A DNA stretch of 64,000 nucleotides from Acetatifactor sp. (lineage in GTDB: Bacteria; Bacillota; Clostridia; Lachnospirales; Lachnospiraceae), in NCBI GenBank assembly GCA_024693365.1, contig JAILLF010000031.1, positions 62,001-126,000 of the forward strand. Direction: 5' to 3'. Of this stretch, positions 61,053 through 64,000 are shown in pieces. The position numbers and the translations under genes were made by a program. Every line of letters begins with the position of its first letter. The first letter of the stretch is position 1. The notes beneath the pieces are model-generated. The model was not told where the DNA came from, ran no database searches, and was given only the letters and a program-made list of their open reading frames with translations.

Positions 61053-62912
61053 ATGTACCTGGAGAAAATAGAGAACGTCAATGACATAAAGAAGATCGAT
61101 CCGGCGGATTATCCGGCGCTCGCGCAGGAGATCCGGGATTTTCTGATCCAAAAGATCAGCGTGACGGGCGGACATCTTGGCTCAAATCTTGGAGCCGTGG
61201 AGCTGACCATGGCGCTGCATCTTGCGTTGGACCTGCCGCAGGATAAGATTATCTGGGACGTGGGCCATCAGGCTTACACGCATAAGATTCTGTCAGGTCG
61301 CAAGGAAGGATTTGACGCACTTAGACAATATCATGGAATGAGCGGGTTCCCAAAGCGGAAGGAGAGCTGCTGTGACTGCTTTGACACGGGACACAGTTCT
61401 ACGTCCATTTCCGCAGGCCTGGGTCTTGTCATGGCGAGGGATCACCGGGGAGAGAAACAAACGATTGTTTCCGTGATCGGTGACGGATCCCTTACGGGAG
61501 GCATGGCGTATGAAGCCCTGAACAATGCCTCGAAACTGGAGACAAACTTTATCGTCATCCTGAATGACAACAATATGTCCATCTCTGAGAACGTGGGTGG
61601 AGTGAGCAAATATCTAAACAATATCCGAACCGCGGATGGGTATCTTGACCTAAAGGAAGGCATTTACAACGCATTGCTCGGAAGTGCCAAGGGTAATCAG
61701 GTGATCAAGGGCATCCGGAGATTGAAAAGCAGTTTAAAAACATTGGTGATTCCCGGAATGTTCTTTGAGGACATGGGCATCAAGTACCTTGGACCAGTGG
61801 ACGGACATGACGTGCAGGCCATGGTGAACGTGATCCGCGCGGCGCAGAGGGTAGAAGGTCCCGTGCTCATTCACGCCATTACGAAAAAAGGAAAGGGATT
61901 CCTTCCTGCGGAGAAACATCCGGCCAGATTTCACGGCACGGAGCCATTTGACGTTGAAACGGGGAAGCTGTTGAGGCAAAAGACCGAGCCTTGCTATACG
62001 GACGTTTTTTCCACCATGATCTGTTCTCTTGCTGAGAGACATTCCAACCTGGTGGCCATTACGGCAGCCATGCCGGACGGAACGGGACTGAAGCGTTTTC
62101 GCTCAGAATTCCCGGATCGCTTTTATGACGTGGGAATTGCGGAGCAACATGCGGTGACCTTTGCGGCAGGCCTTGCCGTAGGCGGCATGAAGCCCGTTGT
62201 CGCAGTGTATTCCTCCTTCCTGCAAAGGGCATATGATCAGATTCTGCACGACGTTTGCTTACAGAATCTGCCCGTTGTCTTTGCCATAGACCGTGCCGGC
62301 CTGGTAGGCAGTGACGGTGAGACGCATCAGGGCATCTTTGACCTGACTTATTTGACTGGCATTCCCAACATGCACGTGTGTGCTCCCAAGAATAAATGGG
62401 AACTCGCCGACATGATGCAGTTTGCCGTAAATTTTGACGGCCCGATTGCGATCCGCTATCCGCGAGGTACGGCATACGCAGGGCTGGAAGAGCATCGCGC
62501 ACCGATCGTGCTGGGCAAAGCAGAATGGATTTTCCGTGAGGACGGCGTTGCCATCTTTGCATTGGGCGGCATGGTGGAAGAAGCCGTGAAGGTGCGGGAA
62601 TTGTTAAAGGAGCGGGGCGTTCGCGTGAGTCTGATCAATGCAAGGTTTGCAAAGCCCATAGACGAAGAAGCACTATTAGAGGCAGCGAAGAGTCATTCTC
62701 TGATCGTAACAATGGAGGAAAACGTTGCGTGCGGCGGTTTCGGAGAAAAAATTCTGGAGACGGCGAACACCCGTGGATTAAAGAATAAGATTTTACCCAT
62801 TGCGTTGCCGGATGCTTACGTGGAGCATGGTAACGTAGAAATCTTGAAGCAAAAGCTTGGCGTAGATCCCAAGGGGATCTGTGATCGGATCTGGGAGGCA
62901 TTGAACACATGA
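61053..62912 (+). CDS. dxs: 1-deoxy-D-xylulose-5-phosphate synthase
   Basis: First step of the non-mevalonate isoprenoid pathway: pyruvate plus glyceraldehyde-3-phosphate to DXP, thiamine diphosphate-dependent. The 619-residue protein has IWDVGHQAYTHKILSGR, the ThDP motif GDGSLTGGMAYEALNN (with NDNNMSISENVG) and, in the second domain, DVGIAEQHAVTFAAGLA. The ATG at 61053 sits at better distance from AGAGG than the TTG at 61047. It supplies substrate for ispA just upstream and overlaps tlyA (ATGA). Confidence 0.97.
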   Translation: MYLEKIENVNDIKKIDPADYPALAQEIRDFLIQKISVTGGHLGSNLGAVELTMALHLALDLPQDKIIWDVGHQAYTHKILSGRKEGFDALRQYHGMSGFPKRKESCCDCFDTGHSSTSISAGLGLVMARDHRGEKQTIVSVIGDGSLTGGMAYEALNNASKLETNFIVILNDNNMSISENVGGVSKYLNNIRTADGYLDLKEGIYNALLGSAKGNQVIKGIRRLKSSLKTLVIPGMFFEDMGIKYLGPVDGHDVQAMVNVIRAAQRVEGPVLIHAITKKGKGFLPAEKHPARFHGTEPFDVETGKLLRQKTEPCYTDVFSTMICSLAERHSNLVAITAAMPDGTGLKRFRSEFPDRFYDVGIAEQHAVTFAAGLAVGGMKPVVAVYSSFLQRAYDQILHDVCLQNLPVVFAIDRAGLVGSDGETHQGIFDLTYLTGIPNMHVCAPKNKWELADMMQFAVNFDGPIAIRYPRGTAYAGLEEHRAPIVLGKAEWIFREDGVAIFALGGMVEEAVKVRELLKERGVRVSLINARFAKPIDEEALLEAAKSHSLIVTMEENVACGGFGEKILETANTRGLKNKILPIALPDAYVEHGNVEILKQKLGVDPKGICDRIWEALNT

Positions 62913-63790
62913 AGGAGCGACTTGACGTAATCCTGGTGGAACAAGGTTATGCATCCTCAAGGGAAAAGGCGAAGGCCATTATCATGTCGGGCAACGTTTA
63001 CGTCAATGGACAAAAGGAAGATAAGGCAGGCACGACCTTTGATCTTACAAAATGTAAGCTGGAGGTGCGGGGGAATACCCTAAAATACGTAAGCCGCGGA
63101 GGCTTAAAGCTTGAGAAAGCCATGCAAACCTGGAAATTTCCTCTGGAGGGAAAGATCTGCATGGACGTGGGTGCATCCACGGGAGGCTTTACCGACTGCA
63201 TGTTGCAAAATGGTGCAAGCCGCGTTTATTCCGTGGACGTGGGCCATGGACAGCTGGATTGGAAGCTTCGCAACGACGAACGGGTCGTCTGCATGGAACA
63301 GACAAACTTCCGGTACCTAAAGCCTGAGAACGTGCCGGAAAGACTTGATTTTGTCAGCGTGGACGTAAGCTTTATCTCACTGACGAAGATCCTGATTCCC
63401 GCGCGTAATCTGTTGAAGGCCGGGGGAGAGATGGTTTGCCTGATCAAGCCGCAGTTTGAGGCGGGACGCGAGAAGGTTGGAAAGAATGGCGTTGTCCGTG
63501 AACTTTCCACGCATCGCGAGGTTATCGAAAAGGTGATTGACTTTGCGAACCTGACGGGCTTTTCCGTAATGGGCTTGGAGTATTCGCCCATCAAGGGACC
63601 GGAAGGAAACATAGAATATTTGGTTTATCTGAAAAAAGAGGCGGAGCCGGAAGAAAGCGTCTCTTCGCTCACGGAGCGGGAGGCGGAGGAGCTTCTTGCA
63701 ACGGTGATCTCAGAAAAAAAGGGGCTTTCCGCATCTGAACAATGGAAGCAGATCATTGCCGGGATCGTGGAGAATTCGCATGCGCTATAG
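62909..63790 (+). CDS. tlyA: TlyA family rRNA methyltransferase
   Basis: A 293-residue protein with an N-terminal S4 RNA-binding domain (ERLDVILVEQGYASSREKAK) and an FtsJ-type methyltransferase domain (MDVGASTGGFTDCMLQ, then SVDVSFISLTKI and LIKPQFEAGREKVG). It probably makes 2'-O-methyl cytidine in rRNA, as TlyA in Mycobacterium. The last ~45 residues are an extra acidic tail. It overlaps dxs by four bases. Confidence 0.94.
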   Translation: MKERLDVILVEQGYASSREKAKAIIMSGNVYVNGQKEDKAGTTFDLTKCKLEVRGNTLKYVSRGGLKLEKAMQTWKFPLEGKICMDVGASTGGFTDCMLQNGASRVYSVDVGHGQLDWKLRNDERVVCMEQTNFRYLKPENVPERLDFVSVDVSFISLTKILIPARNLLKAGGEMVCLIKPQFEAGREKVGKNGVVRELSTHREVIEKVIDFANLTGFSVMGLEYSPIKGPEGNIEYLVYLKKEAEPEESVSSLTEREAEELLATVISEKKGLSASEQWKQIIAGIVENSHAL

Positions 63791-63829
63791 AAAATGACTG
63801 ACGTGGGGCCCTGCGAAAAGGAGTGAACC

Positions 63830-64000
63830 ATGGGAAAACGATTTTTGATCTATTCAAATAAATTTAAGGATCCGCAACTGCGGGCAACCTACCGGATCAA
63901 GGACTATTTGGAGTCTAAGGGACAGGAGGTCAGCCTTCTGATCGTGGACAAGGACTGGAAAAGCGGGGAATGCCTGGAATCCTCTATTCCGGAAAACGTT
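63830..64000 (+). CDS. nadK: NAD kinase, 3'-truncated by the window edge
   Basis: The first 57 residues of a protein that fits the NAD kinase N-terminus in its place after tlyA (FLIYSNKFKDP, then ATYRIKDYLESKGQE). GGAG lies seven bases before the ATG. The catalytic GGDG motif lies beyond the edge, so the call rests mainly on gene order. Confidence 0.7.
   Translation, partial: MGKRFLIYSNKFKDPQLRATYRIKDYLESKGQEVSLLIVDKDWKSGECLESSIPENV

Noticed and set aside
1..64000. tRNA or rRNA genes
   Set aside because: None was recognised by eye on either strand; a tRNAscan run would be decisive.

Overview
The window looks like a chromosome segment of a Lachnospiraceae (Clostridia, Firmicutes) bacterium, G+C roughly 50% by eye. 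The grounds are strong AGGAGG-type ribosome binding sites, the gene orders rho-rpmE-DUF1385-prmC-prfA, infC-rpmI-rplT and asp23-nusB-xseA-xseB-ispA-dxs-tlyA-nadK, and a beta-mannan utilisation locus of the kind known from Roseburia. The family assignment is inference from gene order and protein style, not from rRNA.

Layout. 1-2772: 3' part of a large secreted protein with InlB-type repeats. 2786-5578: leftward group malic enzyme, TIGR01212 radical SAM protein, DUF4364 protein. 5739-10936: rho (with a low-complexity repeat insert), rpmE, DUF1385, prmC, prfA. 10986-15485: beta-helix lipoprotein, AraC regulator, divergent MATE transporter. 15501-19529: CarD-like regulator, L20-type leader with infC-rpmI-rplT (infC apparently starting at AUU), then glmS. 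19530-24137: a long foldback repeat, cardiolipin synthase, a two-component system. 24191-33691: one operon-like run with a FIST-EAL protein, a LacI-type-sensor-GGDEF protein, a sodium:amino acid symporter, a radical SAM/SPASM enzyme, and a membrane protein whose cytoplasmic tail ends in six Cys-Ala dipeptides. 33735-39049: GH27, GH13, aldo/keto reductase with ferredoxin domain, DHH phosphoesterase. 39051-52058: acetylated (galacto)glucomannan locus: GH130_2, CE2, LacI, CE17-like, GH36, GH130_1, mannose-6-phosphate isomerase, ABC permeases and binding protein. 52070-53604: FeoB-associated small protein, a REP-like palindrome, remains of the spoIIIA sporulation operon, and a 269-bp foldback element. 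53630-64000: deoB, prfC, transglutaminase lipoprotein, then asp23 through the start of nadK.

How it works together. The mannan genes form a path: import of acetylated manno-oligosaccharides, deacetylation (CE2, CE17), removal of galactose (GH36, GH27), phosphorolysis to mannose-1-phosphate (two GH130), and isomerisation of mannose-6-phosphate. No endo-mannanase, epimerase, phosphomannomutase or ABC ATPase lies in the window. FIST-EAL and LacI-sensor-GGDEF are an opposing cyclic-di-GMP pair. prmC methylates the prfA product.

Most notable: (1) the radical SAM enzyme overlapping a membrane-anchored Cys-Ala-tailed protein, a candidate post-translational modification system; (2) two homologous foldback elements (19530-19645 and 53336-53604) sharing a conserved bulge; (3) a decayed spoIIIA operon (spoIIIAA 5' stump joined to a nonsense- and frameshift-bearing spoIIIAH) between repeats, suggesting lost sporulation; (4) a window-wide preference for ACGT at Asn/Asp/His/Tyr-Val codon pairs.
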